Positions 22,319-30,438 of a DNA stretch of 38,395 bases are shown one piece after another. Both the position numbers and the translations under genes were made by a program. The stretch's first letter is position 1. Every line of letters begins with the position of its first letter. This DNA comes from Hymenobacter coccineus (GTDB taxonomy: Bacteria > Bacteroidota > Bacteroidia > Cytophagales > Hymenobacteraceae). The stretch covers positions 1-38,395 of the forward strand of contig NZ_MDZA01000306.1 of NCBI RefSeq assembly GCF_001816125.1, read 5' to 3'. The notes under the pieces are model-generated. The model did no database searches. It was given only the letters and a program-made list of their open reading frames with translations, and was not told the origin of the DNA.

Positions 22319-23830
22319 CTATTTCTTCTTGCCCCAGATGGCCGTCCCGTTGGTATCGAGGCCGGTGAAGACGACGGTGGCCTTCTTGTTTTCCCAGTCG
22401 CGGCCTTTCTGCACGTACACCGGGGCGCTGGTGCCGTTGCCGAAGCGCAGCGTCAGCCAGGGCGCGGCGTAGGTCCAGGTGCCGGTGGTGGCGCCGCCGA
22501 ACGTACCATCGGCGGCCAGGGTAAGGGCGGTGCTGTACTGGAAGTTGGGCGTGAGCTGCTCGTTGCCGTAGCCCGGAATGACGATGTAATTGAGGGTTAT
22601 TTGCTCCCAGGTACCCGCCAAATCGGCCTGCGCTACGGGGCTATTGTCTTCGCCGGCGTAGCGCTCGGGCGACACCACCGGCCAGCCCGAGGGCGTCCAG
22701 AAAATCTTGCGCACGTGCAAGTCCATGTAGTACGAGTCGATGCCCGGGCGGCCCTGGTGGGCCATGAAGTACTGGCCGTTGCCGTCGCTGAACACGCCGC
22801 AGTGGCCCGTGCCCTGCCAGCCGCTGTGGCCCTCAAACTGGTAGGGCGCCAGAATCATCGGCCCGTGGTCCTCCACCAAGTTGATGTCGCGGCCCTTGAA
22901 ATCGAGGAAGGGCCCCTGCGGCGAGTCAGACCGGCCCACGCGCACGTTGTACTTGGTCTGGAGCCAGTCGTAGGAAAGGAACAGGTAATACTTGCCCTGC
23001 TCCTTGTTGTAGATAATTTCGGGCCCCTCGATGTTGCCGTTGATGGCCGTGCCCGTGAAGCCGCGCTGGGCAACGCGGGGGCCCCGGTCGCCGGTCACGG
23101 CGTTCAGGCCGGTGGCGGCGTCGAGCTTCACCATGTGAATGCCGTCGAAGGCCGAGCCGTAGTACATGCGGTGCTGGCCCTGCTGGTCGACGATGACCGT
23201 GGGGTCGATGCCGTTGGTGATGTCGGCCGACGAGTTGTCGGTCGTCACCACCAGGCCCTTCTCCGTCCAGGGCCCCGTGGGCGAGCTGGCCGTGGCCAGG
23301 CCAATGGTACTCACCTTGAATAAGTTAGAAGCCAGCGAGTAGTACAGGCGGTACTCGCTGCCCACTTTCAGCACGTAGGGGGCCCACAGCAGCTTGTTGG
23401 GCACGGCGCCGCGCTGGGTGATGTAGGCCACGCCCAGCGGCGGCAGGCCCTTGAGGGCCCAGCCCACGAACTCCCACTGCACCAGGTCCTTCGAGCGACG
23501 CATCTGCAGGCCGGGCGTCAGCGCGGCGTCCGAAATGCCGTAGCCCACGTCGGTGCTGTACATGTAGTAGTACCCGTCGTCGTCCTTGATAACGGCCGGG
23601 TCGTGCACGTTGTAGGGCCCCCACTGCGTCGACGCGCCCAGCGCCGCCACGTTGGCGTAGGTATCGGTGATGTTGTTGATATCGAACGCGGTAGGCGTAG
23701 GGGTGGGTGCCGTGGGCGTGGGGGTAACCGGCGTGGCGGCAGTTTCCTCCTTTTTGCAAGCCGCCGCGCCGAGCAGCAGCGCCATCAGCAGGCTGCTCCA
23801 GCGTAGTGAAGGGAAAAGGGACTTCTTCAT
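22319..23830 (-). CDS. GH43 arabinanase lipoprotein with GH43 C-terminal domain
   Basis: Surface or periplasmic lipoprotein, 503 residues. The signal ends with lipobox LLGAAAC (C25), followed by KKEE and a Thr/Pro linker (about 32-48). The GH43 five-blade propeller shows the general base in YNVHDPAV (D77), the modulator in NGIDPTVIV (D209) and the acid in NIEGPEIIY (E268), plus GHCGVFSDGNGQYFMAHQ. The last 100 residues (LAGTWEQITLNYI... TWTYAAPWLTLRFGN) form the beta-barrel C-terminal domain found behind extracellular arabinanases of Bacteroidota. Its likely role is endo-cleavage of arabinan at the cell surface so that SusCD can import the fragments. Hairpin copies 2 and 3 flank the gene on both sides. 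Confidence 0.93.
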   Translation of the reverse strand: MKKSLFPSLRWSSLLMALLLGAAACKKEETAATPVTPTPTAPTPTPTAFDINNITDTYANVAALGASTQWGPYNVHDPAVIKDDDGYYYMYSTDVGYGISDAALTPGLQMRRSKDLVQWEFVGWALKGLPPLGVAYITQRGAVPNKLLWAPYVLKVGSEYRLYYSLASNLFKVSTIGLATASSPTGPWTEKGLVVTTDNSSADITNGIDPTVIVDQQGQHRMYYGSAFDGIHMVKLDAATGLNAVTGDRGPRVAQRGFTGTAINGNIEGPEIIYNKEQGKYYLFLSYDWLQTKYNVRVGRSDSPQGPFLDFKGRDINLVEDHGPMILAPYQFEGHSGWQGTGHCGVFSDGNGQYFMAHQGRPGIDSYYMDLHVRKIFWTPSGWPVVSPERYAGEDNSPVAQADLAGTWEQITLNYIVIPGYGNEQLTPNFQYSTALTLAADGTFGGATTGTWTYAAPWLTLRFGNGTSAPVYVQKGRDWENKKATVVFTGLDTNGTAIWGKKK

Positions 23831-23869
23831 GGGAATTATCGGGGGTAGAAGAGGAAAGGAATAGGTCTC

Positions 23870-23996
23870 TTTAGGGTTTCGTTAGCACGTCATGCAGAGC
23901 GCAGCGAAGCATCTTCACCGCTCAACTAATCATTGATTACTACTGCGGGAGAGATGCTTCGCTGCGCTCTGCATGACGTGCTAACGAAACCCTAAA
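23870..23996. repeat. dispersed inverted repeat, copy 3
   Basis: Arms of 45 bases (23870-23914 and 23952-23996), perfectly inverted, starting TTTAGGGTTTCGTTAGCACG and containing the core GTCATGCAGAGCGCAGCGAA shared with copy 1. The outer ends differ from copies 1 and 2 and yet pair perfectly. It lies between the GH51 stop and the GH43 start. Confidence 0.92.
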
Positions 23997-24022
23997 CTGC
24001 GCTACTGCCCGCGGCCGGGGCC

Positions 24023-26089
24023 CTATTTCTTGCCCGCCACCCGCAGCACCGTGAAGGAGTTGGGGGCCAGGGTGTAGCTGAGCGTGGTGCCGCTCACGGC
24101 GAAGGTTGATTGCTGGGGGGCGAGTTTTTGGGGCTCCTTGAGGCTGTTCTGGGTTTGCAGGTCGGCGCTGGCCATCACCTGGGCGCGGCCGGTTTTGCCC
24201 AGCTTCTTGGCCCCGGCCAGGTTGATTTTCACTGCGCGCGGGCTGCTGGAGTAGTTCACCAGCTTCACCACCACGTCGCCGGCCTTGTCGTCGGCCACGG
24301 CGCTGGCGAAGAGGTTGTCGGTGCCGTTTTTGGCGCCGCCGGGCATGGTCACGGGCAGCACGTTGGTGCCTTTGTTAAGGGCGTACATTTTCTGCACGTA
24401 GTAGCTCGGCGAGCCGTACGAGTTCAGGTTATCAAACCAAATCATGTCCGGCGTCCACTGCCAGGCGTCCACGTTGGCCAGCAGCGGGGCGTAGCTGGCC
24501 ATGCCCACCACGTCGGCGTTGCGCTCCAGGCCGGTCATAAAGGCGGCCTCGGAAATGGCGCAGTCCCAGGTGTTTTTGTTGTCGGGGCTGCCGATGGCGA
24601 CGCTCTGGGCGGCGTACTCGCCGGCGAAGATTTTGGGCCCCGTGCGCGGGTACTTGTCGTAGCGGTCGGCGTGTTGGCGGAACCAGTCGGGCAGGGCGTA
24701 GTAGTGCTCGTCCACGTACTCGGCCTTCAGTTCGCCCAGGCGCTTGCTGGCCTTGTCAAACAGCTCGCCGTCGGGGCTGGGGCCCGCGCTGCTCACAATC
24801 TCCATGCTGGGGTACTTGGCCTTCACGGCTTTGGCAAACGGCTCGTAGCGCTCCAGGTACTGGGGGCCCCACTGCTCATTGCCGATGCCAATCATCTTCA
24901 GGTTGAAGGGCGCGGGGTGGCCCATGGCCGCGCGCTTGGCGCCCCAGGGGCTGCTGGCCGGGCCGTTGGCAAATTCCACCAAATCGAGCGCGTCCTGAAT
25001 GAACACGTCCAGCGACGGGTCGGCGCCCGGGGCCCCGGCGCCCTCAGCGTTGGGGCCGCCCTTGGTGCTGGCGGTGCCCATCGGGGCCAGCTCGCCCGAG
25101 TTGAACTGGCAGGCCATGCCCACGTTCAGAATCGGCAGCGGCTCGGCCCCAATGTCCTCGGCCAGCTGGAAATACTCGTAGAAGCCCAGCCCGAACGACT
25201 GGTAGTAGTCGGGCGTTGAACGGTGCTTGAACTCCATGTTCCAGCGGTTAATCAGCGGCATGCGGGCGGCCACGTCGCCGATGGTTTCCTTCCACTGGTA
25301 GCGCTCCGAAAGGGTGCGCCCCTCCACAATGCAGCCGCCGGGGAAACGCAGAAACCCGGGCTGCATGTCCTTGAGCAGCTGCACCAAATCGGTGCGCAAG
25401 CCGTTGGGCCGGCCCTTCCAGGTATCCTTCGGGAACAGGGAAATCACGTCCAGGTCCACCGTGCCCGTGCCGTTCAGCACCAGCTTCAAGGAGGCCTTGT
25501 TGAGGGTGCCGGTGGCCTTCAGAACCACTGTGTATTTCTGCCACTGGTCGGTGAAGCCCGTGACGGGCGCCGTGGCCAGGGCTTGGCCCTTCTCGCCCAC
25601 GATGACAGCCGTGAGGCCCCCAACGCTGCCGGGGCCCCGCCGGGCGTAGAAGGAAAGCGTGTACTCAGCGCCCGCCTTCACGCCCATGCCGCGGAAGCCT
25701 TCGTTTTCCAGGCCGGCCTCGCCGGGGGCCCCGGCGCGGGTGGTGAGGCGCACGTAGTGCTTGTTGGTGGCGCTCACGCCCTGCTCGTTGCGCACGGCGT
25801 AGGCATCGAGGTTGGCCGCGCCCTGCAAGGCCTTCCAGCCGATGAGCGCGGCGTCGGTTTCGAACGACTTGTTCTTCACCAACTCGGGGTACAGCCCCCC
25901 GTCGGCGGCGAAGTTGATGTCTTCGAAAAACAGGCCGTACATGTTCTTGTTGACGGCCGCGCCGGGCTTGTTCACCTGCACGGTGAGGGCCACGGGCGCC
26001 GCGGTTTGGGCCCCGGCGGGGCCGCCAGCGAGGGCCCCGAACAGGGCCAAGCCGGGGGCCAAGGCTGGAAAGCGGGAAGGAGTGCGCAT
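24023..26089 (-). CDS. secreted GH51 alpha-L-arabinofuranosidase with carbohydrate-binding-like domain
   Basis: Family 51 arabinofuranosidase, 688 residues. ATG at 26089 (MRTPSRFPALAPGLALFGAL, cleavage near AGA-QT). The opening VNKPGAAVNKNMYGLFFEDI is typical of GH51. A CBM4/9-like jelly-roll insert covers about 75-220 (KNKSFETD, YTLSFYARRGPG, LVLNGTGTVDLDVISLFP). The barrel then resumes with FLRFPGGCIVEG. Acid/base Glu in MIGIGNEQWGP (E405) and nucleophile Glu in KIFAGEYAAQS (E491) are both present. A C-terminal beta-sandwich ends SYTLAPNSFTVLRVAG. It removes terminal alpha-L-arabinofuranose from arabinan and arabino-oligosaccharides, delivering arabinose for AraA. Upstream is araA (205-bp gap); downstream is copy 3 of the hairpin family. 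Confidence 0.95.
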   Translation of the reverse strand: MRTPSRFPALAPGLALFGALAGGPAGAQTAAPVALTVQVNKPGAAVNKNMYGLFFEDINFAADGGLYPELVKNKSFETDAALIGWKALQGAANLDAYAVRNEQGVSATNKHYVRLTTRAGAPGEAGLENEGFRGMGVKAGAEYTLSFYARRGPGSVGGLTAVIVGEKGQALATAPVTGFTDQWQKYTVVLKATGTLNKASLKLVLNGTGTVDLDVISLFPKDTWKGRPNGLRTDLVQLLKDMQPGFLRFPGGCIVEGRTLSERYQWKETIGDVAARMPLINRWNMEFKHRSTPDYYQSFGLGFYEYFQLAEDIGAEPLPILNVGMACQFNSGELAPMGTASTKGGPNAEGAGAPGADPSLDVFIQDALDLVEFANGPASSPWGAKRAAMGHPAPFNLKMIGIGNEQWGPQYLERYEPFAKAVKAKYPSMEIVSSAGPSPDGELFDKASKRLGELKAEYVDEHYYALPDWFRQHADRYDKYPRTGPKIFAGEYAAQSVAIGSPDNKNTWDCAISEAAFMTGLERNADVVGMASYAPLLANVDAWQWTPDMIWFDNLNSYGSPSYYVQKMYALNKGTNVLPVTMPGGAKNGTDNLFASAVADDKAGDVVVKLVNYSSSPRAVKINLAGAKKLGKTGRAQVMASADLQTQNSLKEPQKLAPQQSTFAVSGTTLSYTLAPNSFTVLRVAGKK

Positions 26090-26294
26090 AAAAATCAGAC
26101 TAAAAACGGGTGGGGAGAATGTCAGCACGTGACGTACAACGCCGGCCAGCAGCGCGCAGGAAAAAGCAAAAAAGAACCAGGCCGGTGGCTTTTGGGCCAG
26201 CGGAACGTTCGGTTGCGGGGCATCGCCTCGTCCGGGAAAAGAAGCTTGGTATGGGGCCCTAAGCGGGCGCCAGGGCCCCGTAATGCATTGGTTG

Positions 26295-27782
26295 TTAGCT
26301 CCGGAAGGCCACTTCGTTGTAGCGTAGCTCGTTTTTGAACGTGCGGAGCTTGGTGTCCTCGTCGATAATCAAGAACTCGATGCCGGCCATTTCGGCGAAG
26401 TCTTCCAAGTACTCGGCGGTCAGGTTTTGGCTGTAGCCGGTGTGGTGGGCGCCGCCGGCCAGGATCCAGGCGGCGAGGCCGGTTTTCATGTCGGGGTGCA
26501 CCTTCCAGAGCACGCGAGCCACGGGCAGGTGGGGTAGGTCGTGGGCGGGCGCCACGGCTTCCACGGTGTTCACAATCATGCGGAAGCGGTTGCCCATGTC
26601 CACAATGGTCGCGTTCAGGGCCGGGCCGGCGGGGCAGTTGAACACCAGGCGCACGGGGTCTTCTTTGCCGCCGATGCCGAGCGGGTGCACTTCGGCGCGC
26701 ACCTTGCCCTCGGCAATCGTGGGGCAGATTTCGAGCATGTGCGAGCCCAGTACTTGCTCGTTGCCGGGCGCGAAGTGGTAGGTGTAGTCCTCCATGAACG
26801 AGTTGCCGCCGGGCAGGCCGGCGCCCATCACCTTCATGGCGCGCACCAGGGCCGAGGTTTTCCAGTCGCCCTCGCCGCCGAAGCCGTAGCCGTCGGCCAT
26901 CAGGCGCTGGGTGGCAATGCCGGGCAGCTGCTTCATGCCGTGCAGGTCCTCAAACGTGTCGGTGAAGCCCTTGGCGTTGCGCGCCTCCAAAAACTGGCGC
27001 ATGCCAGCCTCAATGCGGGCGGCGTCGCGCAGGCTATCGCGCTGGGGGCCCCCGGCCAGCAGGCCGTCGGCCAGCTCGTATTCCTTCTCGTAGGTCGCCA
27101 CCAGCTCGTCAATCTGCGCGTCGGTCACGGCGTCCACTACCGCCACCAGGTCGCCGATGCCGTAGGTGTTCACTTCGTAGCCAAACTTGATTTCGGCTTC
27201 CACCTTATCGCCCTCGGTCACGGCCACGTAGCGCATGTTGTCGCCGAAGCGCACGAAGTGGGCCCCCTGCCAATCGGCCCAGGCGCAGGCCACGCGGCTC
27301 CAGATGCTGAGGCGCTCGTGCACGTCGGCACTCTGCCAGTGGCCCACAATCACCTTGCGGTTCAGGCGCATGCGGGTGCCGATGAAACCAAACTCCCGGT
27401 CGCCGTGCGCCGATTGGTTGGTGTTCATGAAGTCCATGTCGATGTCGGCCCACGGAATGTCGCGGTTGAACTGGGTGTGCAAGTGCGCCAGCGGCTTTTG
27501 CAAAATCTTCAGGCCGTTGATCCACATTTTGGCCGGCGAGAAGGTGTGCATCCAGGCAATGAGGCCCACGCAGTTCTCCGTGGTGTTGGCCTCCTGCATC
27601 AGCTTGTAAATCTCGGCGGGGCCCGTCAGCACGGGCTTGTACACGATTTTAATGGGCAGCTTGGTGCCAAACTCTGCGGCAATCTGCTGCGAGTGCTGGG
27701 CAACTTGCTCCAGGGTTTCGGGGCCGTAGAGGTGCTGGCTGCCGGTAATGAACCAGGCTTCGTAATGCGAAATGTCAATCAT
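26295..27782 (-). CDS. araA: L-arabinose isomerase
   Basis: Cytoplasmic enzyme converting L-arabinose to L-ribulose, 495 residues, the usual length. It starts at the ATG at 27782 ([20 protein letters not shown]). Conserved regions: [37 protein letters not shown], the metal-site helix [20 protein letters not shown] with its glutamate, and the C-terminal [15 protein letters not shown] with the metal-binding histidine. Fold and metal ligands are those of the Mn-dependent araA family. It is the third gene of the araB-araD-araA series; the gap to araD (114 bases) is filled by an inverted repeat. No separate promoter of TAnnTTTG type was found in this gap. Confidence 0.97.
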   Translation of the reverse strand: MIDISHYEAWFITGSQHLYGPETLEQVAQHSQQIAAEFGTKLPIKIVYKPVLTGPAEIYKLMQEANTTENCVGLIAWMHTFSPAKMWINGLKILQKPLAHLHTQFNRDIPWADIDMDFMNTNQSAHGDREFGFIGTRMRLNRKVIVGHWQSADVHERLSIWSRVACAWADWQGAHFVRFGDNMRYVAVTEGDKVEAEIKFGYEVNTYGIGDLVAVVDAVTDAQIDELVATYEKEYELADGLLAGGPQRDSLRDAARIEAGMRQFLEARNAKGFTDTFEDLHGMKQLPGIATQRLMADGYGFGGEGDWKTSALVRAMKVMGAGLPGGNSFMEDYTYHFAPGNEQVLGSHMLEICPTIAEGKVRAEVHPLGIGGKEDPVRLVFNCPAGPALNATIVDMGNRFRMIVNTVEAVAPAHDLPHLPVARVLWKVHPDMKTGLAAWILAGGAHHTGYSQNLTAEYLEDFAEMAGIEFLIIDEDTKLRTFKNELRYNEVAFRS

Positions 27783-27797
27783 GGTGGTTGGTAGTTT

Positions 27798-27892
27798 GTA
27801 GCGTGGACTTTGTAGTCCGCGTTTTTTGAACGGTCGCTAAACGGTAATCGGTGGGACGAAGCGAGAGCCGCGGACTACAAAGTCCGCGCTAC
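27798..27892. repeat. inverted repeat between araD and araA
   Basis: Arms of 24 bases (27798-27821 and 27869-27892) with one mismatch, core GGACTTTGTAGTCCGCG, itself partly palindromic. It fills the gap between two operon genes and belongs to a different sequence family from the copies at 13644, 22166 and 23870. Confidence 0.8.
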
Positions 27893-27896
27893 AGCG

Positions 27897-28595
27897 CTAC
27901 TGCCCGTAGTAGGAATTGGCGCCGTGCTTGCGCTCGTAGTGTTTTTTAATCAACGCGTCTTTCAGGCGCGGCACGTCGGCGCGCAGCGTGGTGCTGAGGT
28001 AGGCCATGCGGGCCACTTCCTCCAGCACGGCGCTGTTGTACACGGCTTTTTCCACGGTGGGGCCCCAGGTGAAGGGCGCGTGGTTGGCCAGCAGCACCAT
28101 TTCCACCTCGTCGGGCGCGAGGCCGCGGCGGGTGAATTCGTTCATGATCTGCCAGCCGGTTTCGTGCTCGTAGTCGCCGGCAATCATGTCGTCGGCCATG
28201 GGCGGGGCGCACGGTACGTCGGCCGTAAGGTGGTCGGCGTGCGTGGTGCCCAGCACCGGAATGTCGAGCTGCGCCTGGGCCCATGCGGTAGCGTAGGTGC
28301 TGTGCGTGTGCACGATGCCGCCAATGTGCGTCCAGTGCTTGTAGAGCACGGCGTGGGTTTTGGTGTCCGACGACGGCCGCTTGGTGCCTTCCACAACGTT
28401 ATTGTCGAAGTCCACAATCACGATGTCCTCCGGCTTGAGCGCGACGTAGGGCACGCCGCTGGGCTTGATGGCAAACACGCGGTTTTCGCGGTCGACCACG
28501 CTGGCGTTGCCGAAGGTGAAGAGCACCAGCCCGAGGGCCGGCAATTGCATGTTGGCGTCGTAGCAGGTCTGCTTCAGGGCTTGGTACTGGCTCAT
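27897..28595 (-). CDS. araD: L-ribulose-5-phosphate 4-epimerase
   Basis: Zinc enzyme converting L-ribulose 5-phosphate to D-xylulose 5-phosphate, the last step before the pentose phosphate pathway; 232 residues, as in E. coli AraD. The ATG at 28595 overlaps the araB stop (ATGA), so the two are translationally coupled. Signature regions: FTFGNASVVDRENRVFAIKP with SGVPY (phosphate binding), zinc ligands in GGIVHTHSTYATAWAQAQ, the following LGTTHADH, and NHAPFTWGPTVEKAV. The C-terminus HYERKHGANSYYGQ is the family's standard ending. It is the second gene of the ara series. Confidence 0.97.
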   Translation of the reverse strand: MSQYQALKQTCYDANMQLPALGLVLFTFGNASVVDRENRVFAIKPSGVPYVALKPEDIVIVDFDNNVVEGTKRPSSDTKTHAVLYKHWTHIGGIVHTHSTYATAWAQAQLDIPVLGTTHADHLTADVPCAPPMADDMIAGDYEHETGWQIMNEFTRRGLAPDEVEMVLLANHAPFTWGPTVEKAVYNSAVLEEVARMAYLSTTLRADVPRLKDALIKKHYERKHGANSYYGQ

Positions 28596-30325
28596 GCGGA
28601 GGTGATGGCTTGCGTTTCGGTTTCCGCCACGGGCTCGGTGTGGCCGGCCGCCGTGGTGCTTTCCACGAACTGGCCCAGGGCCTGGTATTGGGCGTAGCGG
28701 GCGGCGTAGTCGGCCACGCGGGCGGGGTTGGGGGTGTAGGTTTCGGCAAAGCCGCTGCCCAGCGCTTTTTGGGCGCTTAGCACGTCGGGATAGATGCCGG
28801 CGGCCACGGCCGCGTACATGGCCGCGCCCAGCGCTGGCGCCTGTTCCGAAACGGCAATTTTGATGGGCCGGTCGAGTACGTCGGCCAGCGTCTGCATCAC
28901 GAAGGCCGATTTCTTGGCCACGCCGCCGATGCCGATGACTTGCTTGATCGGAATGCCTTCCTGCTCGAAGCGCTCCACAATTTGCTTCGAGCCGTAGCAA
29001 ATGGCTTCCACCAGGGCCCTAAAAATCTGGGGCGCCGAGGTGCCCATCGTCAGGTTCGTCAGGGCCCCCTTCAGGGCTTGGTTGGCGTCGGGGGTGCGGC
29101 GGCCGTTCACCCAGTCCAGGGCCAGCACGCTGCTCTCGGCGGGGTCAACTTCGGCGGCAGCTTGGGTCAGCTGGCGCAGCAGGTTGTCGCTAAGCTCCTG
29201 GCGCAGGGCCCCCAGCTGGTCGGCGCTGAGCACCTTCGATTCGGTCAGGCCGGCTTGCAGGGGCCACTCCAGTATGTTGCGGAACCAGGCCAGCAGGTCG
29301 CCGAAGGCCGATTGGCCGGCTTCCAGCCCCAGCATCCCGGGGATGACCGACCCATCCACCTGCCCGCAGATGCCGGCTACCAAGTGCCCGCCCACTTCTG
29401 CAGTAGGGGCCACCACGATGTCGCAGGTGCTGGTGCCCATCACCTTCACCATGGAATAGGATTCTATCTCGCCAGCCACGGCCCCGGCGTGCGCATCGAA
29501 CGAGCCCACGGCTACTACGGTGCTGGTGGTCAGGCCCAAGCGCGTGGCCCATTCTTCGGAAAGATGGCCGGCCACTTGGTCGGCCGTGTACGTTTCCTTG
29601 AATAAACGATTGTGTAGGCCGGCCAGCTTTGGTTCGAGGTGGTCGAGGAACTGCTGCGGGGGCAAGCCGCCCCAGCTCTCGTGCCACATGGCCTTGTGGC
29701 CGGCGGCGCAGCGGCTGCGCTTGAAGCTGGTCAGCTCGCCGCCGGTCAGCAGCAGCGTCACCCAGTCGCAGTGCTCCATCCAGGAGTGGGCGGCCTGGGC
29801 CACGGCGTCGTCTTCGCGCACGATGTGCATGATTTTCGCCCAGAACCATTCCGAGGAATAAATGCCGCCCTCGTACTTGGTGTAGTCCTCGCCGCCCCAG
29901 GTGCGGGCTTTGTGGTTGATTTCGGCGGCTTCGGCCAGGGCCGTGTGGTCTTTCCAGAGCACAAACAGCGCGTTGGGGTTCTCAGCAAACTCGGGCAGCA
30001 AGCCCAGGGCCACGCCGTCGGCGTTGACGGGGCCCGGCGTCGAGCCGGTGGTGTCTACCGCCAGGCCCACCACTTCGGCGGGGTTGGCCACGTTGGCCAG
30101 CACTTGCTTGATGGTGGTTTCCAGGCCCTCGATGTAATCGAGTGGGTGTTGGCGGAAGCGGTTTTTGGTGGCGTTGCAGTAAGCGCCGCGCTGCCAGCGC
30201 GGGTAGTAGTGCACGGCCTGCGCAACTTCGGCGCCGGTGCGGGCGTCCACCAGCAGGGCGCGCACCGAGTCGGTGCCATAGTCGAGGCCAATAACGTAGG
30301 CCGGGGAGGCGGTTTGTTCGGGCAC
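28592..30325 (-). CDS. araB: L-ribulokinase
   Basis: FGGY-type sugar kinase phosphorylating L-ribulose, 577 residues. The start is taken as the GTG at 30325 (VPEQTASPAYVIGLDYGTDS) because an ATG at 30415 would code 30 residues of low-complexity sequence from an intergenic hairpin. Kinase domain 1: YVIGLDYGTDSVRALLVDA and GLAVDTTGSTPGPV; substrate region WKDHTALAEAAEINHKA. Domain 2: VAVGSFDAHAGAVAGEIES, KVMGTSTCDIVVAP and the ATP-site segment IGIGGVAKKSAFVMQTLADV. Its stop overlaps the araD start. Residues LHNRLF are coded with an unusual TTA leucine codon in a stretch that resembles the CG-centred operator (29605-29616). Confidence 0.96.
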   Translation of the reverse strand: MPEQTASPAYVIGLDYGTDSVRALLVDARTGAEVAQAVHYYPRWQRGAYCNATKNRFRQHPLDYIEGLETTIKQVLANVANPAEVVGLAVDTTGSTPGPVNADGVALGLLPEFAENPNALFVLWKDHTALAEAAEINHKARTWGGEDYTKYEGGIYSSEWFWAKIMHIVREDDAVAQAAHSWMEHCDWVTLLLTGGELTSFKRSRCAAGHKAMWHESWGGLPPQQFLDHLEPKLAGLHNRLFKETYTADQVAGHLSEEWATRLGLTTSTVVAVGSFDAHAGAVAGEIESYSMVKVMGTSTCDIVVAPTAEVGGHLVAGICGQVDGSVIPGMLGLEAGQSAFGDLLAWFRNILEWPLQAGLTESKVLSADQLGALRQELSDNLLRQLTQAAAEVDPAESSVLALDWVNGRRTPDANQALKGALTNLTMGTSAPQIFRALVEAICYGSKQIVERFEQEGIPIKQVIGIGGVAKKSAFVMQTLADVLDRPIKIAVSEQAPALGAAMYAAVAAGIYPDVLSAQKALGSGFAETYTPNPARVADYAARYAQYQALGQFVESTTAAGHTEPVAETETQAITSA

Positions 30326-30376
30326 GGTGTTCAAGGAGTGAATGAGTGAATGAATGAAGGAGTGATTGGGTGAACA

Positions 30377-30428
30377 GGCGAGTTGGTAAATAAGTGAGTT
30401 GGTCAATTCACTCATTTACCAACTCGCC
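30377..30428. repeat. inverted repeat between galM-like gene and araB
   Basis: Arms of 21 bases (30377-30397 and 30408-30428), one G-T mismatch, left arm beginning GGCGAGTTGGTAAATAAG. Outside it lies a low-complexity run of GAATGA/GAGTGA units (30336-30365). AAGGAGTGA there can pair with TCACTCCTT at 30432-30440, which includes the end of the mutarotase gene. Confidence 0.8.
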
Positions 30429-30438
30429 AACTCACTCC

